NCBI RefSeq assembly: GCF_024868665.1
Contig: NC_079895.1
Coordinates: 26,758,517-26,822,516 of the forward strand
DNA length: 64,000 bases
Origin: Triplophysa rosa
Lineage: Eukaryota > Chordata > Actinopteri > Cypriniformes > Nemacheilidae
Direction of reading: 5' to 3'
Positions 11,894 to 23,412 of the stretch are shown here, piece by piece. The notes under the pieces were generated by a model. That model was given only the letters and a program-made list of their open reading frames with translations. It made no database searches and had not been told where the DNA came from. How positions within the stretch are numbered: the stretch's first letter is position 1; each line of letters starts with the position of its first letter. The position numbers were made by a program, and so were the translations under genes.

Positions 11894-12946
11894 ATGTCGA
11901 CTAGTTCAGCGGTCAGCAGCTATTATGTGGACTCCATAATGGGGCACGAGGCGGAGGATGCGTACGGAGCGCGTTATGTTCACGGTTCACACGCCGCGCC
12001 CGCGAGGCCGTCAGGTGTGGGTGAGAATGCGGATTTCTCTTCTTGCAGCTTCGCTCCCAAGTCAGCCGTGTTCCCTACATCTTGGTCCTCGGTCCATCAG
12101 TCTTCTACTGCGGCGGTGTCCGGAATTTACCCTCCATACGTTCACCAGACCCACCTGGCAGACAACAGATACGTGCGCTCCTGGATAGATCCAGTCTCCA
12201 ACCATATTTCTTTTTCCGGGTTCCACTCTAGCAACCGGCAGAGCGGGTCAAAGACTGAAAATGTACCCCCGAAAAGGACCGAACGCGCTGCGTTTGAAGC
12301 AGAGACACCGATAGTTGCCGAGTATAGCTGCAGCATAGCATCCGAATGTGTAGACAAAGCTACTGAAGAAAGAGTTGGCAGTAATGGTTCGAGTCACAGT
12401 GAGCCAAAAGACGAGAAACAACAACAACAACTTGACCCAAGTAAGTATGAATTGCACTGTGATTTACAGCCGTCGAACTGCACGAACCGGTTTTTCTTAA
12501 CTAGAGGTTTTACTAACCTATAAAAGTGTCCGGGCTTTTACCACGGCCCGAAAAAATGTCATCGGCTGTAAAGGGTATTTTAAGTCAGCTTGTAGAAATA
12601 GCTGCATTCACACATGTCAAAGCCCAATTAAACTTTCGAATCTCGAAAATCTAAGTCGATTGTGGATGTTATTTACACGGTTCTTATTGTTTGTTTTCCA
12701 GGCAACCCAGCAGCAAACTGGATCCATGCACGTTCAACAAGAAAGAAGCGATGCCCGTACACCAAATATCAGACTTTGGAGTTGGAGAAGGAGTTTCTTT
12801 ATAACATGTATTTAACGAGGGATCGCCGCTATGAGGTTGCACGGATCCTCAATTTAACAGAGAGGCAGGTGAAAATCTGGTTTCAGAACAGAAGAATGAA
12901 AATGAAGAAGATGAACAGAGAGAGGAGCATTAAAGACCCTCTGTGA
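11894..12946 (+). CDS. hoxd9a: homeobox protein Hox-D9a
   Basis: Homeodomain transcription factor of paralogue group 9. Exon 1 is 11894-12440 (donor GTAAGT) and exon 2 is 12702-12946 (acceptor TTTTCCAG); the intron is 261 bp, phase 1. The product is 263 aa. The Hox9 N-terminal activation region is clear ([46 protein letters not shown]). A short glutamine run precedes the exon junction (KQQQQLDP). The PBX-contact tryptophan lies in [15 protein letters not shown], and the homeodomain is about residues 195-254 with helix 3 [13 protein letters not shown]. It is shorter than mammalian HOXD9 because glycine and alanine runs are missing, which is usual for fish. A poly-A signal is at 13688-13693. 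It is intact. Confidence 0.96.
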
Positions 12947-15930
12947 AGAGCGTAATGCTACAGCTGAACAACTCCTGCTTCTTTTTACGTAGCTTAGTTT
13001 AGATTTGTGTCGCTCTTTGTCGTTTAGTTTCTTTAGAATTTGAGACTTTTACCCAGGATTGCCTCAGCATATCTTCTATTCAATTTGACAATATATTCGG
13101 AGTCAAAATAGCTATTCTTTATGTGACCTTCAAAAAAAATGATAATGAATGTACATTTCATATCGTATACGCACAGTTTGTTGGATGTATCGAACGCCCG
13201 AAAACGCTTTTTTTCTGATGTACATTCAGTCTTAGAACAACAGGAATTTTGTCTTGTGTCTTGCCCACTGAAATGTTGCACTTATATTAACTCGTAGCAT
13301 TTGATTAAAAAGTAGAGTATAATCGGTGCTCTGATCATTCTTAGATACCGGCTGGTCTAGAGGACCACTGTCTGTTGAACTCTCTTTTTATAATGCATGC
13401 AAAGCGAGCGCTTTCCCCTAGAGCAGGCACATACAATTTTAGATCCTTCATAATTGAAAATTAATTCAATTATAAATGCACTTGCTTTCAATGGACGATG
13501 CATCGAAAATGTCTAAATTATTGCAGTAAAACGAACTTCTGCTATTAGATTTTTCACAGTGGATCCACCTTTCCTCAGTGGGTGTGTGCAAGCTTTGTTG
13601 GACACTCCGGTGGTTGGACATGTTTTCGGTTGACTACTCGACGTGTGCGCATTGTAGAAGCTTTCTTTTGTGAGACCAATTTTTACAAATAAATTGAAAG
13701 TGACGCTTTTTATTGTACAATGTGCGTATTAAGAAACATTTTAAATAGCAGCATCCATGCGCCTAAATTATGTTAAAATGTCATGACAAACAAAAAGAGA
13801 TGTTTATTGCTAGAGAATATCGCAAATAACCAGTTTATGATTAGAAAGGGTGTTTCAAAGACCCCCAATTTATCGTCAGACCGGTACTATGAATTGCTTT
13901 AAAGCAGGAAGAAACGGGGTCTAATAAAGCTATAGAAAGAGCTAGACGTCTGGTCTAAATGAGTTTATGATGCAGGGCCGTAATTGCTCTCTTCTTTGAA
14001 ACAAACCTCACTGGCTTTTTGTGTCTGTTTCTAGCAAACAGAAATGTAGACACTTTTCGACGGGCCGTCTGGTCCATGTGTTGATGAGACTGAAAAGGTG
14101 TCGACCCCCCAGCAAAATGAAAGTCACGTTTATTTACGAAAGGCATTTACTCTCTTGGCTTAAAGTTGACGGTCGCTTGGCTAAGTGATATCAGAAATAA
14201 ATAAATAAATTAATTAATTAATTAATAATATACATTTCAGATAATTGTTTCATTTTTAGGTTGAAAAAATAAATAACGAGATATATGACAGCCAGCCATA
14301 TATTCCTTGCACATTTTCTTTGTAGATTATTACAAATTATTATCATAGCATAGCCTACAGTCTCTAAGATACATTGAACGACTGACAAAAGTGACTTGAA
14401 AATAATAGCACTTAATAATTCAAGACAGTGAAAGAAAATAACATAACTCCTGTTTTCAAATGCCAATTAAATACATGTGTACATTATTGCCGCTAGAGGG
14501 CATCGTGGTTCTGTGAAAATAATTGGTGTTGTGGCGGTGCTGTTGTGTACACCACGGCAAAGGAGCTTACTCGTATAATATGCCGAACAATGAACAGTGA
14601 GCTATAAATGATATACTAAATATAAATTGCCTACAGAAAGTATATTTATTTCGAGAAATCTGTCTGCGTCTGTTCATGTATGTCTACGATTAAAGTGTAT
14701 CCGTAGCCTACTTTAAAAGGCTGTTTCAAATAATTAGTCCTGCTGTTGAATTGTAGGTTTTAAATGAGAACAAAAGAATTGGACGAGTGAGTGGATATAG
14801 CCCACCGTGCAGTACTGTAGCCTACATTTATTTACAGGTAGAGATGTAATGGATAAAATGCATTATACTAGTCCACTATGCTGTGTAATATGTCACTGTT
14901 AGTTACAATAAAAATAGAAGCAGTTTATTCTGCATTCTTGACCTTTTAGGTGCTAGTGATAATGGCCGAAACAATTGATTAAATTTTGGGTAGTAAATAA
15001 GTAAGTAAAAAATGTACACTGTCGTTTTATGGCCCTTATTACAGTGTAATTACACATCTGCAGTAATATTAAGAAGATGTATACCTTAGGATTAGGGTTT
15101 GGTTTAGGTTTAGTTGCATGCAATTATGCATAATTTACCATTAATGCCTTAGTGTACACGAAATATGTAGTACCTGCAACAAAGACATTATTAAACAAAA
15201 TATTACAAAATGGCTTAATAAGAACACTTTAAAATGCGTATCGGTTTTTTTCTTCAGTCCTCTCTACATCGATTTACAGCAGCAACAATCTCATAAAGCA
15301 TGTACAATACAATTGTTATATTAGTGTTTAAACCACTTTTGCACGCTGACAAACATAAACACTAAACTGACCACTATTGGTGTAAACACGCTAACATATA
15401 TATCTACTTTTAAGGGTTTGTTTTTAAAAAACGTTTGCAGATAAAGCAAGACATTTGGTGCTTTTTAAGTTACAGACACCAAGTTAATAATTGCTTTGAA
15501 TCTACATAAACACGCACGTGTCACACTCTCACAGGTTCCTTTAGTAGGAAGAATTTATTTTCCTAAATACTGTAATTTGCATTTGGACAAACATCTCCTT
15601 TAACAGCATGGATTTGTGAGATCTTAGCATGCATTGCTATTTAAAAGCACTATAACTTTTTTTTACCATACATTTGTTTTACCATTTTACCACAAAATAA
15701 TTGTTGCATTTTTTTTATAGTTTTCGATTGTTATTGTTGACGGTCCCACTTTATAAGTGAAACGTAACATATGTTACAATTCCGTTTTTTCTGTGGTGTG
15801 TTTTTAAATAGCTCTACACTCTCAAGCCTTACAATCAAACAGCATCAATTACTTATAGCTTTTAAGCCCTGTACAGCACACACCTGGGGAAGGATCACAA
15901 CATTGCCACGAGTTGCTGAACGGCAAGTGA
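12947..15930. other. spacer between hoxd9a and the hoxd8 relic
   Basis: Begins with the hoxd9a 3' UTR. The rest is AT-rich, without a recognisable exon or transposon. A good CTCF-like motif lies at 14490. I looked for the Hox8 N-terminus (MSSYFVNPL-like) just before 15931 and did not find it. Confidence 0.5.
14490..14502 (+). promoter_or_regulatory. CTCF-like motif between hoxd9a and hoxd8 relic
   Basis: CCGCTAGAGGGCA matches the CTCF core CCASYAGRKGGCR at 12 of 13 positions. In tetrapod HoxD clusters the boundary between the two large regulatory domains falls in the d11-d8 interval, so the position is plausible. Binding is not shown. Confidence 0.4.
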
Positions 15931-16207
15931 TGCCGATTCAATAATTTGATCCGCTTGGAAACCCTGCGCCATGCACAGAGCACCAGTTATCAGGCGAATC
16001 CTGGTGGAATTACGTGTCACAGCGAGCGCTTTAAATTGTACTCGCACGATAACTTACAAAGACAGCAGGTCTTTACGACACGGCGAGAGGCTGGCTCGCT
16101 ACAATACCGGGCCTGTAAATCGTCCGGCAGTAATACTGGCGCCGAACCAGCGCGCCTAAATCAGCACTCGCCTCCGTCTCAGATGCTCGCCTGGATGAGA
16201 CCTCAAG
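15931..16207 (+). pseudogene. hoxd8a: hoxd8a relic: 3' half of exon 1, homeobox exon absent
   Basis: The frame 15931-16206 (92 codons, open) translates to a segment that lines up without gaps over about 70 residues with the region before the hexapeptide of tetrapod HOXD8 as I recall it. Key blocks are GGITCHSERFKLYSHDNLQRQ (15997-16059, compare GGIACHGEPAKFYGYDNLQRQ), FTTRREA, LQYRACKSS, LNQHSPPSQM and WMRPQ. The hexapeptide FPWM has become LAWM. The frame is closed upstream by TGA at 15928-15930 and has no usable ATG. The normal N-terminus is not found. The phase-1 junction after CAAG is preserved, but the donor reads GTTGTG, and reading runs into TAA at 16219. No homeobox follows before the TC repeat at 17043. 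It sits exactly where hoxd8 belongs, between hoxd9 and mir-10b/hoxd4. A degraded but still open relic is the best reading. Confidence 0.85.
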
Positions 16208-16221
16208 GTTGTGTGTCATAA

Positions 16222-17040
16222 AATCTGTTTTCAAATTACTCTAGCTTCCTTTTTCATATTGAAAATACAAGGCGTTCTCTTTCAATACCGTTGTTTGGCC
16301 GTAGTTCCACCTTAAAAATGCCCTTGATAAATGATCGTGAATAAGATTACACGGAAAACAATACGTTATCGGAAGACAAGACTATAATTATAAAAAGGAA
16401 TATTTGAAACTTAAACATAACTACAATGAAGATAAATACAACGAGTCTTTGAATTTCTCAATGTTATGCAAAGGAGAATAAAATTATATTTTATATATAA
16501 AAAATAAATTATATTTTATTTTATATTATATTTATTTCACATACCCATTAAAACGGTTTAATATATCGAGAGACGATCTTTATATTCATATTTTCGTGTT
16601 GTCAATTTGTCAAATAAGCAGTTTTGTGGTTATTTGATTTAACATATTGATACGTAATAAACAGTGCTAAAACAAAGATTTTTACCATTTCGTTGCTCGT
16701 TCTAAAAAGCCATTTTTTATTTATCTCTTTTATGATTCTTTATTTAACCAAATAATGCCCTATGATTGTTTAAAAAAATCTTTACACAAAAAAATACGTG
16801 CTTGTCTCTAAATACACACAAAAACACAATAAACTAGAAATATATAGGCCAATTATAAATTGCAATACTTAAATATTTAAAAACTTATATATTAAAAACT
16901 AGTAATTGTGTTATGAGCATTATGTTATTAATCTTAAAGCATGAAACGAACCAAATATATACAATAATTTTATTCGTAGTCAATGATGAGTTTACTATAC
17001 GTTTCCGACATATAATTGGTAAATAATGGAAATATTTATG

Positions 17041-17042
<2 letters not shown>
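16222..17042. other. spacer, no gene seen
   Basis: AT-rich sequence after the hoxd8 relic. I searched it for the expected homeobox exon ([28 protein letters not shown]) and saw nothing on either strand. Confidence 0.5.

Positions 17043-17124
<82 letters not shown>
17043..17124. repeat. (TC)n microsatellite, left edge of duplicated block
   Basis: 82-bp pure TC run. Everything from here to the TTTC run at 26537 recurs at +10455, so this run marks the left boundary of the duplication. Confidence 0.95.
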
Positions 17125-17130
<6 letters not shown>

Positions 17131-17637
17131 GTTATCTCTCTCACACCCACAAACACTCTTTTAGCAGATGTCTGTGGTTGTATTTTCTTTTCTGAAGAAG
17201 TACAGCTGGCTCAGTCATTATGCGCAAAAAACTGGAGGCTTTGCGGCAGTCCAGATTCCTTTTTGTTAGAAGACAATTTACAGCTTCGTAATAGATCTTT
17301 TTACGAGCCTATTTCGTCTGTCATTGGATGCCAGTGGTCATGTGCAGGACGCAAACGTCTTCATGACCCCTTTTCCTGATTTCCCAGGCGATTTTTTTCT
17401 CTGCATTCTGTGGCTAAAGGTTCCAAATCCAAAAACACAGTGTGCTCATATATATTTGTCGTTTTTTGTTATCTGTGTGTTAGCGATCATAAAAGACAAA
17501 TTCAGAGCGTTCACGTAGGCTGTGTTGTCAGATTGTGCTACAAAACTTGCATTTCTAACCTAAGCAGATCACACAGTACTGGACGACTGACACCAAACAT
17601 GCTTCATAATGTTCACCGGCGTCGCAGAACGGAGGAC

Positions 17638-17660
17638 ATGGATTATACAGCTCTGTTTGG
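17638..17660 (+). other. candidate upstream exon end (ATG + strong donor)
   Basis: A Kozak-like GGACATGG start is followed by seven codons (MDYTALF) and a strong donor TTTG|GTAAGTT. The phase is 1, the same as all Hox coding introns here. The sequence before it (17150-17640) is more balanced in composition than its surroundings. It could be an upstream, perhaps non-coding, exon of the hoxd4/mir-10b transcript. There is no transcript evidence. It is repeated at 28093-28115. Confidence 0.25.
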
Positions 17661-19859
17661 TAAGTTACATTTCGTGAAATTTTACATTAAGGGTTACGCC
17701 ATCGTGTCACCTAAAAACTACACGAACAGCAGGTTATTGGTTTACGATAAATAAAGTAAAAAAGCCTTCTAGAATATTGCGATATTTGCAACTGAAAGCG
17801 TGATCACTTGAACCTGCAGGAATTGTTTTTGCTCGAAATGTTTGTTATTGATGATGATGGCCTAACTCGGACAATTTGTTCATTCGAAGGCATAAATAAA
17901 AACAGTAAGGCATGAAAAAAACAGGAACCAAAACTGATAAATCATCCTTAGTCATAAAAAGTAATATTAGTATTGCATCAAAATTGTGCTAAACTTATGC
18001 AAACCTTACACCTATTCTGAATTTCTTTTTACGGCATGACGCACAATCGCGACTTATTGTAAGCCTGTAAACTCACTCCATTCTAAGATACTTTGTTTAT
18101 TTATAATAATAAAAAATAAAACAATATGCACGCTAATTAAGTTATTCATTATTAGTGATGAATAATATAATGTTAATATTTTCCCTATATATATATATTA
18201 AATGAAGCCTACGTTAAATATATTAAATGTTTGGAGGTAAAGTTGTTGTGAGATTTAAAAGATGCCTCCCTTAAGGAATGGTGCAGTTTTAGGGCAGGGA
18301 GAGAGAGAGAGAGAGTTAGGGTTTGCGGAACAAAGACAGTATTTCACAGTCAGCTGACAGGCAGAGGTATTTACAACCTTACTGCAATGCGGCAAAATGC
18401 AAAGAGCGTAAAGCCTGAGAGCCAAACGAATTTCAGAGCTTCTTCATTTCACTTCATCTAACTTCACAACACATTTTATCTCACTAAAGTTTATCAAAAT
18501 AATATTTTCAAAATTCAACCTAATATTACACGTTTAATACAAGCTCTTTTACGTCTGAGCAAAGGAAGAGCAGATTGTTCTTATTCCATGAATTCTGCCC
18601 ATTCTCACACAAAAACAGAGCTGGAGTTATGTACCACTATTCGTCTTTAATTTTGACTTTTATATAACATTATTGATATAATTTTCTAAGGGATTAAGTG
18701 AAAAACGGATCGCCTATATGCTAATATAATGTACAGTATATAATTTGGAGGCGATGTGTTTTTTTAAGAATTGTAAATATTGCAAATATAAATACATGGA
18801 AACCTCACAGAGATATATATACATATAGGTACCTAAGAGGTTCTTAGTTTTTTTATTTGTTCCAAATGCAACTTTTAACTGTGTTGCACAGAATATAAAA
18901 ATAAACACGCAGGAAATAAACGATTTTCTAAGAAACTTTGGGCAAACAAAAAAGTGGCATTTTATGGCATTGCTGCGAATTACCCAATTGGCAACTTTAT
19001 TTTTAAGAGCATAGTTGTTCAGTGCATACTGCTTTTCGGACAGCCCCTTCCGAGCGTAAGTATGCTGGAAACGGTCACCTGGGCATTTTGCTCTTTGTCC
19101 GGCAGGCGGTGCTGTTGTCTAACACTCTAGTCCTTGCTTGTCCGCTTTCTGCAGCTTTGTGCAAGAGGTCATTTCCTGTAAGTGTGATTGGCTGACGTGA
19201 GCATGTGATACCACGCGTAGTTTTCTTGTGTTGAAGGAATTGTTTAAACATCTTAATGAAATAACAGACAGCACGATTTCTGAGCTTAACATACTTAACA
19301 TGCGTCAACATTTCCCCCAAATGTTCCATTAATTTGAGTTTATATTGCATCAGTTTATATGAAATTGAAATGTATGAAATTGTATTGTTCTGAATTTGTG
19401 AAGGCCTGTAAACTTTTAATGCTAAACTAACTTAATATAAAATGCCACATTTACAAAAAGCCTTCACAGTGCGTATTTGTGATTTTACATGTCGTGGACT
19501 CACCAAATGGCGTTAGTGTGTCTTTTTCACTTTTGTTCGCCTGCTCACCAGGGATGCGTTTTATTACCCCAAATTTACAGTGAGAAAAACATTCACGTTA
19601 GTTCGCACGTCAGAGATTTCACAAACACCTAATTTGTCCAGAGAACTCTTGCAAAAAAACGAACAAGCTGAAGCTAGGCATTGGCAAGGAAATACCACAA
19701 TTTTAATTGGTCTTTGCCAAAATATATAGCATATATTATCCTACTAGGATACGTGAAAAAATCTCTCAATTTCGACAGTGTGGTGTTTTTCCCTCAGAGT
19801 GCAGTGAATGCGAATTATACCCCGTGTCTTTATTTCCTCCTGAGATCAGAGTAATCGCC

Positions 19860-20133
19860 ATTATTGAATAAGTGCAACTTTCAGGATTATTTATGGCACC
19901 CGCGCGCTGTCATGAATGGCTGTGGGGAAGCACGTGATACCATTAAACTTTGTTTTATGGCCAGGGAGTTGACAAGCCAAAATATAATTCACATTGTATA
20001 TTAGAAAGGTCGTTCAGACGCTTTAGATAAGATCCCAGTATCGTTGCACAGACGGAATAAGCTCCACGTTCGTTTTGATCATGGATATAAGAGTTCATCA
20101 GTGCGCTTTACGTGAAAATCCAGCCGTTGGAGG
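19860..20133 (+). promoter_or_regulatory. promoter-like block with CACGTGAT and splice donor
   Basis: A compact block with GC-rich CACCCGCGCGCTGTC, the octamer CACGTGAT (19931-19938), TTTATGGC-type sequences, and then an ATG at 20081 with 17 codons ending at a good donor GGAG|GTAAGA (20133). It resembles the promoter layout of the active genes here but has no Hox coding exon after it. It may be a distal promoter of the hoxd4a/mir-10b transcript, or the remnant promoter of a lost gene (hoxd8 or hoxd5). Repeated at 30315-30588. Confidence 0.3.
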
Positions 20134-20690
20134 TAAGATTATCTTCAGTACTTGTCACTGAACTTGTTTGGATTGAATTGTGCTATGACGTTACTGTGGT
20201 TTCAAAGCCTGCAAACCAACGTGGATCCAATGTGAAATCATCTTTGGATTGTTGGGAAACTGTGGGGAGGAAAACTAATGAAGATGACGTAAATGTTGCA
20301 GTCCGGTTTTAGTGTGGTTGTGGCGCCACGTTATGAAAGGAAATATTTCCCTTCTTCAGCAGGGCTTTCCTTATGCGTAAACGAAAAGAACAAATTAAGT
20401 AAAAAATGTATTTAAGATGGAAAATAACAGAGCAGATTGCTAATTATTATAATTATTTTGAAAAGATTTTTTTATTTTTCGCAAAATAAAAAAATCCATT
20501 CAAATATTTATAAATGCGACAAAATGCCTTGTAATTTATGTTTTAGTTAGTGTTTGAACTCTACCTAAGCTGTTGTGTAGCAAGTATTTTTTAAAGAAAC
20601 AAATCAAAAACATCGAAACAAGCGCATTTATGACCTAAAGTAAACTTTTTAATGAGCATAATTTCTAAGGTTTTTATTATTAAGCTCTAT

Positions 20691-20705
20691 AGCGCCCCCG
20701 TCTAA
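20691..20705 (-). promoter_or_regulatory. CTCF-like motif (minus orientation)
   Basis: Reverse complement TTAGACGGGGGCGCT shares the GGGGGCGCT half of the CTCF motif. It is oriented opposite to the sites at 5136 and 14490. Repeated at 31146-31160. Motif evidence only. Confidence 0.25.
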
Positions 20706-21273
20706 GCATAATGCATTTATATTACATTCATATAATATATATTATATGAATAGATTAATATATATATAATTAATATATTGTTTTATATATATAATATATA
20801 TGTTATATTTGCTTTTATATTGGTCCAAAAACTGGAAAACGACTATAGAAATATCTTAATTAAATGTTAATTAAAAGGGCAATTATTACTTTATCGTAGA
20901 TTTCCGATAGTTTAAAATCGAATTTCAACTTTAAGTTATTTTAATTATTTATTTCACAATAACTGTATTTCAGTGTATGTGTTTTATATACGTGTATTTA
21001 ATGAGAAAACCCTTTGTATAACTACGTATAACAGTAGCCTATATTAAATCAGTTAAATAGTTAACACTAGCAATTAAAATTATTTTAAGTAGAATATCCA
21101 ATAAAATGTGTGTGGAAACTGGAAAACATTTGCACAAAATTCTCTGAAATAATAAAAAAGAGCAGGATTTCGTACTGTTTAATTTAAAGCAGAGTTCATG
21201 ACAAATGGTGACTCTCTCATTCTTTTGTTCATCAGTAACTCGGCTTTGACCCGCCACAACAAGTCGAGAAGCA

Positions 21274-21290
21274 AGGTGAAACACAGGTCA
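21274..21290 (+). promoter_or_regulatory. DR5 retinoic acid response element candidate
   Basis: AGGTGAaacacAGGTCA is two direct half-sites spaced by five bases. The AGGTGA-n5-AGGTCA form is what I recall for the mouse Hoxd4 5' neural enhancer element. It lies 2.1 kb upstream of the hoxd4a ATG and 0.9 kb upstream of mir-10b. RAR/RXR would bind it to set the anterior hindbrain/spinal boundary of hoxd4a. Confidence 0.6.
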
Positions 21291-22195
21291 ACATGTCTAA
21301 CCAAAATTAAAAAACAGATTACAAATCCGGCTACACAAATATAACTATGCAAAAATGTATTTAAACATCCAACAGCCAGGGTGACGGGCCTGCAGATTTG
21401 TTCAGTAAGTCACTTTGTTCTTAAATCCTCCAGAAACTCTAGAAGTATCGTGCAGAATGAAATATTAATAGCATGGTTTTAATGGTACCATTTTGTTTGT
21501 ACAATTTATTCCTGATTCATAAAGTGTGTTTCAAGCAAATTTATTATGCTTATATATCTTTTTTTATTGAATTTTTGGGTATAGCCTGGCTCCAGTGCAA
21601 ATGGCCACAAGAGCTGGTTATCCCTGCAGGTCATCTGTTATCCGTGAACTTTAGTGCTGCTCTTCCGCTACAGTCCTGCAAAAAATAATGAAACTTTGTG
21701 ATGTTTGTTGTAAATGATTCGGTTTGACCTCTCGACCTTCAGCATTCATTTATATAATTCTTCTCGGTATCCAAACAGCGCACAATTTTGAAACAGGCAA
21801 CCTGATCAGCATCAGTACGACGTTAGTTTTCCATACCAAAACTAATTCTACACACTTAACTTGATTAAATCTAGTTTTAGTTATACTTTGCAGTGTGATT
21901 AAAGAACTTTAAAAGTGACGTTATCGATACAATCTTGAAAACCTCAGCTATCAATAAATAAATAATAAGGCAGTGTTCAATTGCTGCAAAAATTAGCTAT
22001 CATTTTGAAGATTTCTTTCTGGTGAAGAAAATGTATTGAGAGCACTAATCTTTTTAGCGTAGTCAAAACGCTTAACCTTGGGGAATAAAGTTCCCTTAAT
22101 TAAAGTATTGTCTTTTAATACAAGAGACGGGGAATAACGGTTTCGCTGCATTTAAAATATAAATGTTGATTATTCAAGACATTTGGCACATACAT

Positions 22196-22285
22196 GCCGT
22201 CGTCTATATATACCCTGTAGAACCGAATTTGTGTGAAAAGATTAAGGTCACAGATTCGATTCTAGGGGAGTATATGGTCGATGCA
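22196..22285 (+). ncRNA. mir10b: microRNA mir-10b precursor
   Basis: The 5p arm starting TACCCTGTAGAACCGAAT at 22211-22233 is identical to mature miR-10b as I know it (A after GTAGA, as in 10b, not U as in 10a). The 3p arm ACAGATTCGATTCTAGGGG starts at 22250. Flanks GTCGTCTATATATA and GTATATGGTCGATGC pair to complete the stem, with a short loop between. Its position 1.2 kb upstream of hoxd4 is the conserved place for this miRNA in HoxD clusters. It is probably processed from an upstream-initiated hoxd4 primary transcript. Confidence 0.96.
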
Positions 22286-23303
22286 AGAACTTCGAATAAA
22301 ACGTTCCTTCTTTTTTCATTCATATTCTTTGTCTTACTCATATTTTTAAGTGTTGAATGTACCTCTGATCCATATGTAACAATATGACATTCCTAACAAC
22401 AAATCGTTCAGTAATAAATATTATATAGCAGTCGTTGTGTGTAATAATCTTATGACCTCCCAATAAATGTTTTGACAAATCGCGTAAACAGTGCATCCAA
22501 TCCAGGTTGATGTTAGTTCTACCTGCCTGCCTCAATTAAATTAATCAGTTCAAAATGATTTCGAAAGTCAAGGTGTGCCTGACAGAGGACTAAAATTAAC
22601 AACTGTATTATTTTGTTTGAACATTACACCTTTCAAATCCATGTCTTAGATTCCTTTCTGGTGGTACCTTAAGAGCTGCCAAGCGTTTATTCTCTTTTAT
22701 GTGGTGTTTGATTATTGATTGGCACGGCGCATTAAAGGCGAACCAGGGCGCCCCATACAGCGACCTGAAAGGATGAGAAGCGCTGGAACGATGAGACTCC
22801 AGTAACTTCTGAGTGACCTCAGCATCACAAAGACCCTCTCCATCAATTGTCTACGTTCTCTATGCGCTTTTTTTTGTGCCCTGGGCGTTTATACCTTTTG
22901 TCTTGTTCTGTTTTGTTTTGACCTGTCAACATCCTTGGACTGGGTTTGATTTACCTTAGTTGACTGTTGTTTTACCCTATGGACCACACCGCATGCACAT
23001 ACCTGTGATAAAATATATTTTTATTCGTTTATGTGATATCGTTACATGTACAATGCCAAGGGATCGCGCACCGACAATGCTCACTGGCCACCGGGTGTAC
23101 ATACGCGAAAAGAACACGTTTTAAGTTGTTAGACGCGAAATGACAATAAATGCCATGTCTGCACACTGGCCATTGGATCAATTGAATTGAATATTGTAGT
23201 GAATCTAATTGAGGGATGATGTTAAGTTTGTAAAATCCGCTACTAGGTGTGCACAGCTGCTTCTCTGTTGATGGAGTCTCTCCAACTCGATTGGCCAAGC
23301 CGG

Positions 23304-23310
23304 TCACATG
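23304..23310. promoter_or_regulatory. E-box-like TCACATG upstream of hoxd4a
   Basis: TCACATG 103 bp 5' of the hoxd4a start, preceded by a reverse CCAAT box (ATTGG at 23290). It has the same arrangement as the other promoters of the cluster. Repeated at 33759. Confidence 0.3.
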
Positions 23311-23412
23311 GGTGCCTAACTTTATTCAGTTGATAGCAAGTAGGAGGGCTTTATGGAGGGAGGAAAAAAAGACAACTCGAGAAAAATTAGTATTTTCTAC
23401 CTTCAGAAATTA

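Larger units (their letters stand above)
17661..22195. other. spacer between the hoxd8 relic and mir-10b
   Basis: No gene is recognised. It holds a promoter-like block at 19860-20133, a CTCF-like site at 20691 and a DR5 site at 21274, in otherwise AT-rich DNA with TA-rich microsatellite stretches near 20720-20815. It is repeated at +10455. Confidence 0.5.

Noticed and set aside
16222..17042. Search for the missing hoxd8 homeobox exon
   Set aside because: No QTYSR or [17 protein letters not shown] segment on either strand; the later homeobox at 24213 belongs to hoxd4a by its N-terminal and flanking motifs.
17026..17379. 117-codon frame starting with a SLSLSL run
   Set aside because: The first third is TC repeat and the rest shows no known domain. 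The strong donor at 17660 is reported separately without claiming a protein.
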